This document shows, in pieces, positions 8,441 to 16,522 of a stretch of DNA of 39,706 bases. The stretch covers positions 1 to 39,706 of the forward strand of contig NZ_BOMG01000058.1 of the NCBI RefSeq assembly GCF_016862075.1. Direction: 5' to 3'. A model generated the notes under the pieces. The model was not told the origin of the DNA and ran no database searches. It worked only from the letters and a program-made list of their open reading frames with translations. Source of the stretch: Actinoplanes couchii. Lineage in GTDB: Bacteria; Actinomycetota; Actinomycetes; Mycobacteriales; Micromonosporaceae. Position numbers and translations under genes: made by a program. Position 1 is the stretch's first letter, and each line of letters begins with the position of its first letter.

Positions 8441-9376
8441 TCAGACTCCTTCCAGCTGGCTGTCGGCCTGGTTGCGGCCGCCGAGCCGGCGCAGCCCGAG
8501 CGCGAGGACGAGTCCGCACAGCACCAGGATGACGGCGATGGCGCTGGCCGGGCCCATCAGGTTGGCCTTGAATCCGCGCTGGTACATCTCGACGGCCAGC
8601 GCGCTGGTGGCGTCGCCGGGGCCGCCGGCGGTGAGCACCCAGATCAGGTCGAAGAAGGTCAGCGACCCGACCACCATCAGCGTCGACGAGGTGATGATCG
8701 TGTACTTGAGCTGCGGCAGGGTGATGCTGAAGAACTGGCGGATCCGCCCGGCGCCGTCGATCTGCGCGGCCTCGTACATCGAGGTCGGGATCTGCCGGAC
8801 ACCGCCCTGGTAGATCAGCGAGTGGAACGGGATGAACTGCCAGGACACCACGAAGACCACCACACCCAGCGCCAGTACGGGGTCACCGAGCCAGTCCTGT
8901 TGCAGGAACTCCCAGCCGAGGCTGGCGCCGAGACCGAAGTTCGGGTCCAGCAGCGCCTTGTAGGTGATCGAGATGGCGGCCTGGCTGAGCAGCAGCGGGA
9001 TGAAGTAGAGCACCGCGAGCACAGCCCTATAACGCTGGTGCGAGGCCAGGAACACGCCGATCAGGATGGACAGCGGTGTCTGCACCAGCCACGAGAACGC
9101 CATGATCAGGAACGTGACCCAGAGCGAGTGCAGCAGGTCGGGGTCGGCCAGCACGGTCCGCCAGCTGTCCAGGCCGGCCGGTTTCACAGCGCCGGAGATG
9201 TTCCACTCGGTGAAGCTGAGCAGGAACACCCCGACCAGGGGGACCAGGCCGAACAGGGTGAAGGCGATCAGGGCCGGCCAGGCCATCCACGAGACGGACC
9301 CGCTCCCCCCGGCGAGCTTGCTGCCGGGGGGAGCGGTTTCCACCGGCGCGGGCGCCAGCGGTGGAGCAATCGTCAT
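8441..9376 (-). CDS. Carbohydrate ABC transporter permease (MalF-type)
   Basis: The protein has 311 residues: a Pro/Ala-rich cytoplasmic N-terminus, then six membrane segments beginning with WPALIAFTLFGLVPLVGVFLL near residue 33. The EAA loop reads MYEAAQIDGAGRIRQFFSI, a textbook match for CUT1 permeases. It is the second channel subunit partnering the downstream permease. Its ATG overlaps the stop of the solute-binding protein gene by 4 bp (ATGA). Together with the 1-nt gap to the next gene, this makes a tightly coupled three-gene operon. Confidence 0.9.
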   Translation of the reverse strand: MTIAPPLAPAPVETAPPGSKLAGGSGSVSWMAWPALIAFTLFGLVPLVGVFLLSFTEWNISGAVKPAGLDSWRTVLADPDLLHSLWVTFLIMAFSWLVQTPLSILIGVFLASHQRYRAVLAVLYFIPLLLSQAAISITYKALLDPNFGLGASLGWEFLQQDWLGDPVLALGVVVFVVSWQFIPFHSLIYQGGVRQIPTSMYEAAQIDGAGRIRQFFSITLPQLKYTIITSSTLMVVGSLTFFDLIWVLTAGGPGDATSALAVEMYQRGFKANLMGPASAIAVILVLCGLVLALGLRRLGGRNQADSQLEGV

Positions 9377-10689
9377 TTTCCGATGACCGCGTTCATGTTG
9401 TCGGCGAACTGCTGCGGGCCGATCGACTGGGTGAACAGCTTGGCGATGTTGTCCAGCAGGGTCTCCGCGGCGGTCGGGCTGAGCGCCTGGTCCCAGGACT
9501 GGGCGAAGACCTTCGCGTTGCTGGCCACGCCGTAGACGAACTTGAGGAAGTCCGCGTCCGGCGAGGCGGCGAGCTTGGCGTCGGCGCCCTTGATGATCGG
9601 CACGCCACCGGTCTTGATCCAGTCGGCCTGCTCGGTGTCGTCGAGCAGACTGCTGAAGAACTTCTTGGCGGTCTCCTTGGCCTCCGGAGTGGCGTTGGAG
9701 GAGATCGACAGGTACTGACCCGCGTTGCCGACGGTGTCGTTGGGATCGCCCTTGCCACCGTCGACACCGGGGAAGTTCATGTAGCCGAGCTTGCCGTCCT
9801 TGACGAACTTGCCACCCTCGGCCAGCTGGATGCCGTAGGACCAGGATCCGTGCAGCATCATCGCGGCCTTGCCGCGGTAGAGCAGCGCCTGGTCGGCGTT
9901 GGAGTCCGCGGTGATCGAGTTGAAGCCGTTGACAAACCCGTTCGCCTTGATCAGTTCCTGCGTCTTGGTGAGCGCGTCGATGGCCGCCGGGTTGCTCCAG
10001 GCGTTCGCCTTGCCCTCGAAGATGTCACCGAAGACCGACTGGCCGCCGATGCGGTCGAAGAGGAACTCCAGCCACATCATGTTGGTCCAGCGGGACTGGC
10101 CGCCGAGCGAGAACGGCGCGATCTTCGCGGCGTTGAACTTCGGGACCAGATCCATGATCTCGCCCCAGGACTGCGGCGGGGAGACCTTGAGCTGGTCGAA
10201 GACCTCTTTGTTGTAGAACAGCACGATCGGCTGCACGGTCTCGGCCGGCATCGCGTAGATCTTGCCGTTGATGGTGGCCGGGCCGAAGGACGACGGGAAG
10301 AGCCGGTCCTTGACCGGGGCGTTCTGTGCGAACCAGTCGGTGAGGTCGTCGACCTGACCGGCTTCGACGTAGCTCTTCAGCCCGCCGCCGCCCCAGCCCC
10401 AGACCACTGTCGGCTGCTGACCGGCGCCGAACGCGGTCTTCAGCTTGTCCTTGTAGGCCTCGTTCTGGAACAGGTTGAGCTTGATCTGATTGTCCGGGTT
10501 GGCCTTGTTGTACCGGTCGACCGCACCCTGGCGCACCGACTCGCCGGGCGGGCCACTGAGCGTCCAGTAGCTGGCGCCGCCGGCTTTGCCACCGGTGCTG
10601 ATGTCGGCGGGACCGGAACTGCCGCAGGCGGCTAGCGCGGCACCGGCGGCGGTGCCCGCGGAAAGGGTCAAGAAATTCCTGCGCTTCAC
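9373..10689 (-). CDS. Extracellular sugar-binding lipoprotein of the ABC importer
   Basis: The protein has 438 residues. The N-terminus MKRRNFLTLSAGTAAGAALAAC is a signal peptide with a twin-arginine-like KRRNF motif and a lipobox ending at Cys22, so the protein is lipid-anchored outside the membrane. The rest is a family-1 (MalE/UgpB-type) binding fold with Trp-rich ligand-contact segments such as VVWGWGGGGL and SRWTNMMW. It starts with GTG behind GGAGA, the first gene of the importer operon. A perfect-core operator (10707-10719) lies 18 bp upstream of the start. By context and operator type it is BxlE-like, binding xylo- or cello-oligosaccharides; the ligand is inferred. Confidence 0.88.
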   Translation of the reverse strand: MKRRNFLTLSAGTAAGAALAACGSSGPADISTGGKAGGASYWTLSGPPGESVRQGAVDRYNKANPDNQIKLNLFQNEAYKDKLKTAFGAGQQPTVVWGWGGGGLKSYVEAGQVDDLTDWFAQNAPVKDRLFPSSFGPATINGKIYAMPAETVQPIVLFYNKEVFDQLKVSPPQSWGEIMDLVPKFNAAKIAPFSLGGQSRWTNMMWLEFLFDRIGGQSVFGDIFEGKANAWSNPAAIDALTKTQELIKANGFVNGFNSITADSNADQALLYRGKAAMMLHGSWSYGIQLAEGGKFVKDGKLGYMNFPGVDGGKGDPNDTVGNAGQYLSISSNATPEAKETAKKFFSSLLDDTEQADWIKTGGVPIIKGADAKLAASPDADFLKFVYGVASNAKVFAQSWDQALSPTAAETLLDNIAKLFTQSIGPQQFADNMNAVIGK

Positions 10690-10706
10690 GCTGTCTCCAT
10701 TAAGGG

Positions 10707-10719
10707 CCGAAAGTTTCGA
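10707..10719. promoter_or_regulatory. LacI-type operator of the importer operon
   Basis: CCGAAAGTTTCGA matches 12 of 13 positions of the palindrome CCGAAA-S-TTTCGG. It lies 18-30 bp upstream of the binding-protein start codon. The core GAAAGTTTC is of the type reported upstream of Streptomyces xylanase and bxl genes. Confidence 0.65.
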
Positions 10720-10733
10720 GTGACGGCTGCAAA

Positions 10734-10753
10734 TTAACGCGAGGTTTCGTTAA
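10734..10753. promoter_or_regulatory. Inverted repeat in the divergent promoter region
   Basis: Arms TTAACG (10734-10739) and CGTTAA (10748-10753) flank an 8-bp spacer. The heptamer GGTTTCG also recurs at 10743-10749 and 10759-10765. This is an AT-richer island in the importer/GH3 intergenic region, so it may contain promoter elements or a second regulator site. No -35/-10 pair could be assigned with confidence. Confidence 0.35.
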
Positions 10754-10878
10754 CGTAGGGTTTCGCCGTTACGAGTGTCAAGACTCTTGCCTGAAGCATG
10801 CTTGACGCGCGAGAGTTGGCGAGGCCGGCCGGCCGCGTCACCGTCCGGGGCGGCCGACCGGACCCAGTTCCGGGGGCA

Positions 10879-10891
10879 CCGAAACTTTCGG
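10879..10891. promoter_or_regulatory. LacI-type operator overlapping the GH3 ribosome binding site
   Basis: CCGAAACTTTCGG is a perfect 13-bp palindrome around a central C. Its last two bases are the first two of GGAGG (10890-10894), the ribosome binding site of the GH3 gene starting at 10901. Repressor bound here would act downstream of the promoter as a roadblock. Confidence 0.65.
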
Positions 10892-10900
10892 AGGTTTTCG

Positions 10901-13273
10901 TTGACTGCACAACCCTGGCGGAACCCCGCGCTACCGATCACCGAGCGGGTCGAGGCGCTGCTGGCCTCGATGAGCCGCGAGGAGAAGGTGGGTCAGCTCG
11001 GCAGCCGCTGGCTCGGCAAGGACAAGGGGGCCACCGGCTCGGCCGCGCCGGAGCTGGAGGAGGGCCACCAGGTCGCCCCGATGGAGAACGAGTTCTCCTC
11101 CGGCCCGGCTCTGGAGGACGCCAGCCGGCACGGGCTCGGGCACCTCACCCGGATCTACGGCAGCTACCCGGTGACGGTGGCCGAGGGCGCCGCCGAGGTG
11201 GTCCGGCAGCAGCGCATCGTGATGTCCTCGTCCCGGCTGGGCATCCCGGCGATCGTGCACGAGGAGTGCCTGACCGGGTTCACCGCGCACGGCGCCACCG
11301 TCTACCCGGCCGCGATCAACTGGGGCGCCACCTTCGACCCGGAGCTGATCGAGCGGATGGCCGCCGCGATCGGGCGGGACATGGCCGCGCTCGGGGTGCA
11401 CCAGGGGCTGTCGCCGGTGCTGGACGTGGTGCGCGACTACCGGTGGGGCCGGGTCGAGGAGTCGATCGGCGAGGATCCGTACCTGGTGGCGACGGTCGGG
11501 GCGGCGTACGTCCGCGGTCTGCAGTCCGCCGGGGTGATCGCCACCCTGAAGCATTTCGCCGGCTATTCGGCGTCGCGCGCCGCCCGCAACCACGGCCCGG
11601 TGTCGATGGGCCGCCGGGAGCTGCTCGACGTGATCCTGCCCCCGTTCGAGACCGCGCTGCGTGAGGGCGGCGCCGACTCGGTGATGAACTCGTACTCCGA
11701 GGTGGACGGTGTTCCGGCCGGCGCCGACCCCTGGCTGCTGACCGAGCTGCTGCGCGACGAGTGGGGCTTCACCGGCACGGTCGTCTCGGACTACTGGGCC
11801 ATCCCGTTCCTGGCCTCGAACCACCGGATCGCCGCCGGGCCGGAGGACGCCGGGGCGCTCGCCCTGCAAGCCGGTATCGACGTGGAGCTGCCGGACACCA
11901 TCGGCTACGGTGCCACGCTGACCGACGACGCGCTGATCGACCGGGCCGCCCGCCGGGTGCTGCTGCAGAAGGCGCGGCTCGGCCTGCTCGACGAGGGGTG
12001 GACGCCGGAGGCCTCGGTGGCCGCCGCCGACCGGGTCGTGCTGGACTCCCCCGGCAACCGCGACCTGGCCCGCGAGCTGGCCGAACACTCGATCGTGCTG
12101 CTCGATCCGGGCACCGCGCTGCCGCTCGCGCCGGCCGGCCGGGTCGCCGTGGTCGGACCGTGCGCCGACGACGCGAGCACGTTCCTCGGCTGTTACGCGT
12201 TCCCCAACCACGTGCTGCCCCGCTATCCGGGGGTCAAGCCGGAGATCGAGCTGCCGACCGCGGTCGAGGCTCTGCGAGCCGAACTTCCGCAGACCGATTT
12301 CGGGTACGCCCGGGGCTGTGCCGTGGACGGCGACGACCGGTCCGGTTTCGCCGCCGCGGTGGCCGCCGCCGAGTCGGCCGACGTGGTGCTCGCGTTCGTC
12401 GGCGACCTGGCCGGGCTGTTCGGGGCGGGCACCTCCGGCGAGGGCTGCGACGCCGCCGACCTGCGCCTGCCCGGTGTCCAGGCGGATCTGGTCGACACGC
12501 TGCTGGCGACCGGCAAGCCGGTGGTCGTGGTGGTGGTGTCCGGCCGGCCGTACGCGCTGGGCGAGTTCGCCGATCGGGCCGCCGCGCTGGTGCAGGCGTT
12601 CATGCCGGGTGAGGAGGGCGGCCCGGCCATCGCCGGGGTGCTGTCCGGCCGGGTCCAGCCCAGCGGCCGGCTGCCGGTGCAGATCCCGCGTCACCACGGC
12701 GGCCAGCCGGGCACCTATCTGCAGCCACGGCTGGGCGCCGACCACATCGGGACGAGCAACCTCGATCCGACACCGTTGTTCGCGTTCGGCCATGGCCGGT
12801 CGTACACCAGTTTCGAGGTCTCTGATCTGCGGCTCTCGGACCGCGAGGTACCGACCGACGGCGAGTTCACCGCCACCGTCCGGGCCGCCAACACCGGTGA
12901 CCGGGCCGGCTCCGAAGTGGTGCAGCTCTACCTGGCCGACCCGGTCGCCCAGGTGACCCGGCCGGTGCTGCAGCTGACCGGTTTCCAGCGGGTGGCGCTG
13001 GCACCCGGTGACAGTGCGGACGTCGAGTTCCGGGTCCACACCGACCGGACGTCGTTCACCGGCCGCGACCTGACCCGGATCGTCGAGCCCGGCGAGCTGC
13101 GGATCCTGGCCGGTGCGTCGGCGGCCGACCTGCCCTGCGAGGCGACGATCACGCTGACCGGCCCGGCCCGGCCGGCGGGTCCGGGGCGGATCTTGACGAC
13201 TCCCACCACGATTCGTTCAGAGAACCTCTTGGCAACAACGGATTCAGCGAAAAAGATGAGGCCGAATCGCTGA
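10901..13273 (+). CDS. Glycoside hydrolase family 3, beta-xylosidase/beta-glucosidase (intracellular)
   Basis: The protein has 790 residues from the TTG at 10901, chosen because GGAGG lies 6 nt upstream and the family N-terminus (PWRNPALPITERVEALL) follows at once. Longer in-frame starts read through promoter DNA. Domain order is the GH3 TIM-barrel, the alpha/beta sandwich with the catalytic acid region, then a C-terminal fibronectin-III-like domain (VSDLRLSDREV onward, from about residue 642). KHFAGYSASRAARNHGPVS binds substrate, and Asp297 in VVSDYW is the expected nucleophile. There is no signal peptide, so it acts on imported oligosaccharides, in line with the divergent importer. It is closest in layout to BxlA-type beta-xylosidases, but GH3 specificity is hard to assign. 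The last ~20 residues look atypical and may be read-through into former intergenic DNA. Confidence 0.88.
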   Translation: MTAQPWRNPALPITERVEALLASMSREEKVGQLGSRWLGKDKGATGSAAPELEEGHQVAPMENEFSSGPALEDASRHGLGHLTRIYGSYPVTVAEGAAEVVRQQRIVMSSSRLGIPAIVHEECLTGFTAHGATVYPAAINWGATFDPELIERMAAAIGRDMAALGVHQGLSPVLDVVRDYRWGRVEESIGEDPYLVATVGAAYVRGLQSAGVIATLKHFAGYSASRAARNHGPVSMGRRELLDVILPPFETALREGGADSVMNSYSEVDGVPAGADPWLLTELLRDEWGFTGTVVSDYWAIPFLASNHRIAAGPEDAGALALQAGIDVELPDTIGYGATLTDDALIDRAARRVLLQKARLGLLDEGWTPEASVAAADRVVLDSPGNRDLARELAEHSIVLLDPGTALPLAPAGRVAVVGPCADDASTFLGCYAFPNHVLPRYPGVKPEIELPTAVEALRAELPQTDFGYARGCAVDGDDRSGFAAAVAAAESADVVLAFVGDLAGLFGAGTSGEGCDAADLRLPGVQADLVDTLLATGKPVVVVVVSGRPYALGEFADRAAALVQAFMPGEEGGPAIAGVLSGRVQPSGRLPVQIPRHHGGQPGTYLQPRLGADHIGTSNLDPTPLFAFGHGRSYTSFEVSDLRLSDREVPTDGEFTATVRAANTGDRAGSEVVQLYLADPVAQVTRPVLQLTGFQRVALAPGDSADVEFRVHTDRTSFTGRDLTRIVEPGELRILAGASAADLPCEATITLTGPARPAGPGRILTTPTTIRSENLLATTDSAKKMRPNR

Positions 13274-13292
13274 TACCACTGCTGGAGGCCGG

Positions 13293-14729
13293 ATGAGCGC
13301 GAAATCGGTGCTGCACAACCTCATCGGGGGCGAAGCCGTCGCCCCCGCCGAGGGGCGGTACGAGGATCTCATCGACCCGTCCACCGGGGAGGTGTTCGCC
13401 TCCGCCCCGGTCTCCGGCGCCGAGGACGTCGACCGGGCGATGACCGCCGCGGCGGCGGCCTTCCCACAATGGCGGGACACCACCCCGGCGGACCGGCAGC
13501 GGGCGCTGCTGAAGTTCGCCGACGCCATCGAGGCCCGCGCGGACGAGCTGGTCGCGGCCGAGTCGCGGAACACCGGCAAGCCGCTCGGGCTGACCGCCAG
13601 CGAGGAACTGCCGCCGGCCGTCGACCATCTGCGGTTCTTCGCCGGTGCCGCCCGGGTCCTGGAGGGCCGGTCCGCCGGGCAGTACCTGAACGGTTTCGAG
13701 AGCTACGTGCGGCGCGAGCCGATCGGGGTGTGCGCCCAGGTCACGCCGTGGAACTACCCACTGCTGATGGCGATGTGGAAGATCGCCCCGGCGCTGGCCG
13801 CGGGCAACGCCGTGGTGCTGAAGCCGTCCGACACCACCCCGGTCACCAGCGTGCTGCTCGCCGAGATCGCCGCCGAGTTCCTGCCGGCCGGACTGTTCAA
13901 CGTGGTCCTCGGTGACCGGGACACCGGGCGTGCCCTGGTCACCCACCGGACCCCGCGGATGGTGTCGATCACCGGCTCGGTGCGGGCCGGCATGGAGGTG
14001 GCCGGATCGGCCGCCGCCGACCTCAAACGCACCCACCTGGAGCTGGGCGGCAAGGCGCCGGTGGTGGTCTTCGACGACGCCGACGTGGCGGCGGCGGCCG
14101 CCGCGATCGCCGAGGCCGGCTACTTCAACGCCGGGCAGGACTGCACCGCCGCCACCCGGGTCCTGGCGCAGGCCGGGGTCCACGACGACTTCGTGGCCGC
14201 GCTCGCCGAGCAGGCCCGCGGCATCCGCACCGGCGCGCCGGACGACCCGGACGTGCTCTACGGCCCGGTCAACAACGCGAACCAGCTGGCCCGGGTCAGC
14301 GGTTTCGTCGACCGGCTGCCGGACCACGCGATCCTGCAGGCCGGCGGCGCCCGGGTCGGTGACCGGGGCTTCTTCTACTCCCCCACCGTCGTCTCCGGGC
14401 TGCGCCAGGACGACGAGATCATCCAGAACGAGGTGTTCGGGCCGGTCATCACGGTGCAGCGGTTCGGCGACGAGGACGAGGCGGTCGGGTACGCCAACGG
14501 CGTCGAGTACGCCCTGGCCTCCAGCGTCTGGACGAAGGACCACGGCACCGCGATGCGGATGACCCAGCGCCTGGACTTCGGCTGCGTCTGGGTGAACTGC
14601 CACATCCCGCTGGTCGCCGAGATGCCGCACGGCGGTTTCAAGCACTCCGGCCACGGCAAGGACCTGTCGGTGTACGGTTTCGAGGACTACACCCGGATCA
14701 AGCACGTCATGCACCACGTGGGGGGCTGA
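13293..14729 (+). CDS. Aldehyde dehydrogenase, gamma-aminobutyraldehyde dehydrogenase type
   Basis: This is a 478-residue NAD(P)-dependent aldehyde dehydrogenase. The catalytic Cys is at 284 in NAGQDCTAATRVL and the general-base Glu at 250 in LELGGKAP; the ITPWNYP and FGPVITVQ motifs are also intact. The family role fitting the context is oxidation of 4-aminobutanal to GABA in putrescine degradation, followed by the GABA aminotransferase encoded 2 bp downstream. ATG is preceded by GGAGG. A close paralogue lies at 28529-29968 beside the pot transporter genes and shares long stretches (GVCAQ-TPWNYP and FFAGAARVLEGRSAG). It follows the GH3 gene by 19 bp, yet the functions differ, so a separate promoter within the GH3 tail is possible. 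Confidence 0.88.
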   Translation: MSAKSVLHNLIGGEAVAPAEGRYEDLIDPSTGEVFASAPVSGAEDVDRAMTAAAAAFPQWRDTTPADRQRALLKFADAIEARADELVAAESRNTGKPLGLTASEELPPAVDHLRFFAGAARVLEGRSAGQYLNGFESYVRREPIGVCAQVTPWNYPLLMAMWKIAPALAAGNAVVLKPSDTTPVTSVLLAEIAAEFLPAGLFNVVLGDRDTGRALVTHRTPRMVSITGSVRAGMEVAGSAAADLKRTHLELGGKAPVVVFDDADVAAAAAAIAEAGYFNAGQDCTAATRVLAQAGVHDDFVAALAEQARGIRTGAPDDPDVLYGPVNNANQLARVSGFVDRLPDHAILQAGGARVGDRGFFYSPTVVSGLRQDDEIIQNEVFGPVITVQRFGDEDEAVGYANGVEYALASSVWTKDHGTAMRMTQRLDFGCVWVNCHIPLVAEMPHGGFKHSGHGKDLSVYGFEDYTRIKHVMHHVGG

Positions 14730-14731
14730 CC

Positions 14732-16012
14732 GTGACTTCTTCTTCCTTGTCCTCCTCCGGAGAACTGCACAAACGGCGCTTGTCGGCGGTCGCCAAAGGT
14801 GTCGGCTCGGTGGTCAGCGCCTATGTGGACCACGCCGCCGGTGGCACCCTGACCGACGTCGACGGCCGGGAGTGGATCGACTTCGCCTCCGGCATCGCGG
14901 TCACCAGCGTCGGCAACTCCGCGCCCCGGGTGGTCGAGGCGGTCCGGGCCCAGGTCGAGCGGTTCACCCACACCTGTTTCATGGTCGCGCCCTACGAGTC
15001 GTACGTCGCGGTCTGCGAGCAGTTGATCGCCCTGACCCCGGGGAGCTTCGAGAAACGGGCGGCGCTGTTCAACTCGGGCGCCGAGGCGGTGGAGAACGCG
15101 GTCAAGATCGCCCGGCACGCGACCGGGCGGCCCGCCGTCGTGGTGTTCGACCACGCCTACCACGGGCGCACGAACCTGACGATGGCGCTGACCGCGAAGA
15201 ACATGCCGTACAAACACCGGTTCGGGCCGTTCGCCCCGGAGGTGTACCGGGCGCCGATGTCCTATCCGTTGCGTGACGGCGGCCTGTCCGGGGCGGAGGC
15301 CGCACGCCGGGCGATCGACGTGATCGAGAAGCAGGTCGGAGGGTCCAACGTGGCCGCCGTGCTGATCGAGCCGATCCAGGGCGAGGGCGGGTTCGTCGTA
15401 CCGGCGCCCGGTTTTCTCCCGGCGATCGCGGCCTGGGCGAGAGCGAACGGCGCCGTCTTCGTCGCCGACGAGATCCAGACCGGTTTCGCCCGTACGGGTC
15501 AGTGGTTCGCCTCCGAGCACGAGGCAGTGGAACCGGACCTGATCACCACGGCCAAGGGCATGGGCGGCGGCCTGCCGATCGCCGGCGTGGCCGGCCGGGC
15601 CGAGCTGATGGACGCGGTGCACGCCGGTGGGCTGGGCGGCACCTACGGTGGCAACCCGGTCGCCTGCGCGGCCGCGCTCGCCGCCGTCGAGACGATTCGG
15701 GAACTGGACCTGTGCGCGGCGGCGCAGCGGATCGAGACCGCGATCCGGGGCGCGTTGTCCGATCTTGATCCGGGTGTCGCCGAGCTGCGGGGCCGGGGCG
15801 CGATGATGGCGATCGAGCTGGTCCTGCCCGGCGGCACCGAACCCGACCCCACCCGTACCGCGGCGGTGTCGAAAACCTGTCACGACGCGGGGTTGCTGAC
15901 CCTCACCTGCGGCACCTATGGCAACGTGCTCCGATTCCTGCCACCCCTGGTCATCTCGGACGAACACCTCGGTCGTGGACTCGGCATCCTGCGCGACGCG
16001 TTGCGCACCTGA
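14732..16012 (+). CDS. gabT: 4-aminobutyrate aminotransferase (class-III, PLP-dependent)
   Basis: The protein has 426 residues, the standard length for GABA transaminases. It carries NSGAEAVENAVKIARHATGR, the cofactor-binding FDHAYHGRTNL, IEPIQGEGGF, VADEIQTGFARTG and the PLP lysine at 275 in TTAKGMGGG. It transfers the amino group of GABA to 2-oxoglutarate, giving succinate semialdehyde and glutamate. The GTG start lies 2 bp after the stop of the aldehyde dehydrogenase gene, which supplies its substrate, so the two are coupled. A succinate semialdehyde dehydrogenase is not in the window. Confidence 0.88.
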   Translation: MTSSSLSSSGELHKRRLSAVAKGVGSVVSAYVDHAAGGTLTDVDGREWIDFASGIAVTSVGNSAPRVVEAVRAQVERFTHTCFMVAPYESYVAVCEQLIALTPGSFEKRAALFNSGAEAVENAVKIARHATGRPAVVVFDHAYHGRTNLTMALTAKNMPYKHRFGPFAPEVYRAPMSYPLRDGGLSGAEAARRAIDVIEKQVGGSNVAAVLIEPIQGEGGFVVPAPGFLPAIAAWARANGAVFVADEIQTGFARTGQWFASEHEAVEPDLITTAKGMGGGLPIAGVAGRAELMDAVHAGGLGGTYGGNPVACAAALAAVETIRELDLCAAAQRIETAIRGALSDLDPGVAELRGRGAMMAIELVLPGGTEPDPTRTAAVSKTCHDAGLLTLTCGTYGNVLRFLPPLVISDEHLGRGLGILRDALRT

Positions 16013-16060
16013 CGGGCGACCTCTTTGCCGACGTCAAGCGGCGCAGGGAAGAATCGCGCC

Positions 16061-16516
16061 GTGACCGACGTGACGCTGGACGAGACGAACAAACTGATCA
16101 TCGAGCATCTGCAACGCGACGGACGCATGTCGTACGCGACGCTCGCCAAGACGATCGGCCTGTCCGAGGCGGCGGTGCGCCAGCGGGTGCAGCGTCTCCT
16201 CGACAACGGGCTGATGCAGATCGTCGCGGTCACCGATCCGCTCACCCTGGGCTTCGCCCGGCAGGCGATGGTCGGGCTGAAGGTCAACGGTGATCTGCGG
16301 GCCATCGCCGACCGGATCGCCGAGATCCCCGAGGTGGACTACGTGGTGATCTGCGCCGGGCGCTACGACCTGCTGGTCGAGCTGGTCTGCACCGACGACG
16401 AGCACCTGCTGGACATGCTCAACGAGAAGGTCCGCGCGGTCGAGGGCGTCACCGAGGCCGACACCTTCATGTACCTGCGACTCGCCAAACAGACCTACGC
16501 CTGGGGAACACGGTAA
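16061..16516 (+). CDS. Lrp/AsnC-family transcriptional regulator
   Basis: The protein has 151 residues from the GTG at 16061. This start gives the normal Lrp length and has AGGGAAG upstream; a start at 16025 would add 12 unrelated residues. The N-terminal helix-turn-helix reads LDETNKLIIEHLQRDGRMSYATLAKTIGLSEAAVRQRVQRL in outline, and the C-terminal RAM effector domain contains VDYVVICAGRYDLLVELVC. Lrp-type regulators sense small amino-acid-like ligands. Its place between gabT and a PuuB-type oxidase suggests it controls this polyamine/GABA operon, and probably itself. Confidence 0.88.
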   Translation: MTDVTLDETNKLIIEHLQRDGRMSYATLAKTIGLSEAAVRQRVQRLLDNGLMQIVAVTDPLTLGFARQAMVGLKVNGDLRAIADRIAEIPEVDYVVICAGRYDLLVELVCTDDEHLLDMLNEKVRAVEGVTEADTFMYLRLAKQTYAWGTR

Positions 16517-16522
16517 CCGCCG

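Noticed and set aside
10931..13039. Long minus-strand frame opposite the GH3 gene
   Set aside because: Antisense shadow of a high-GC gene; no recognisable protein family and no ribosome binding site.
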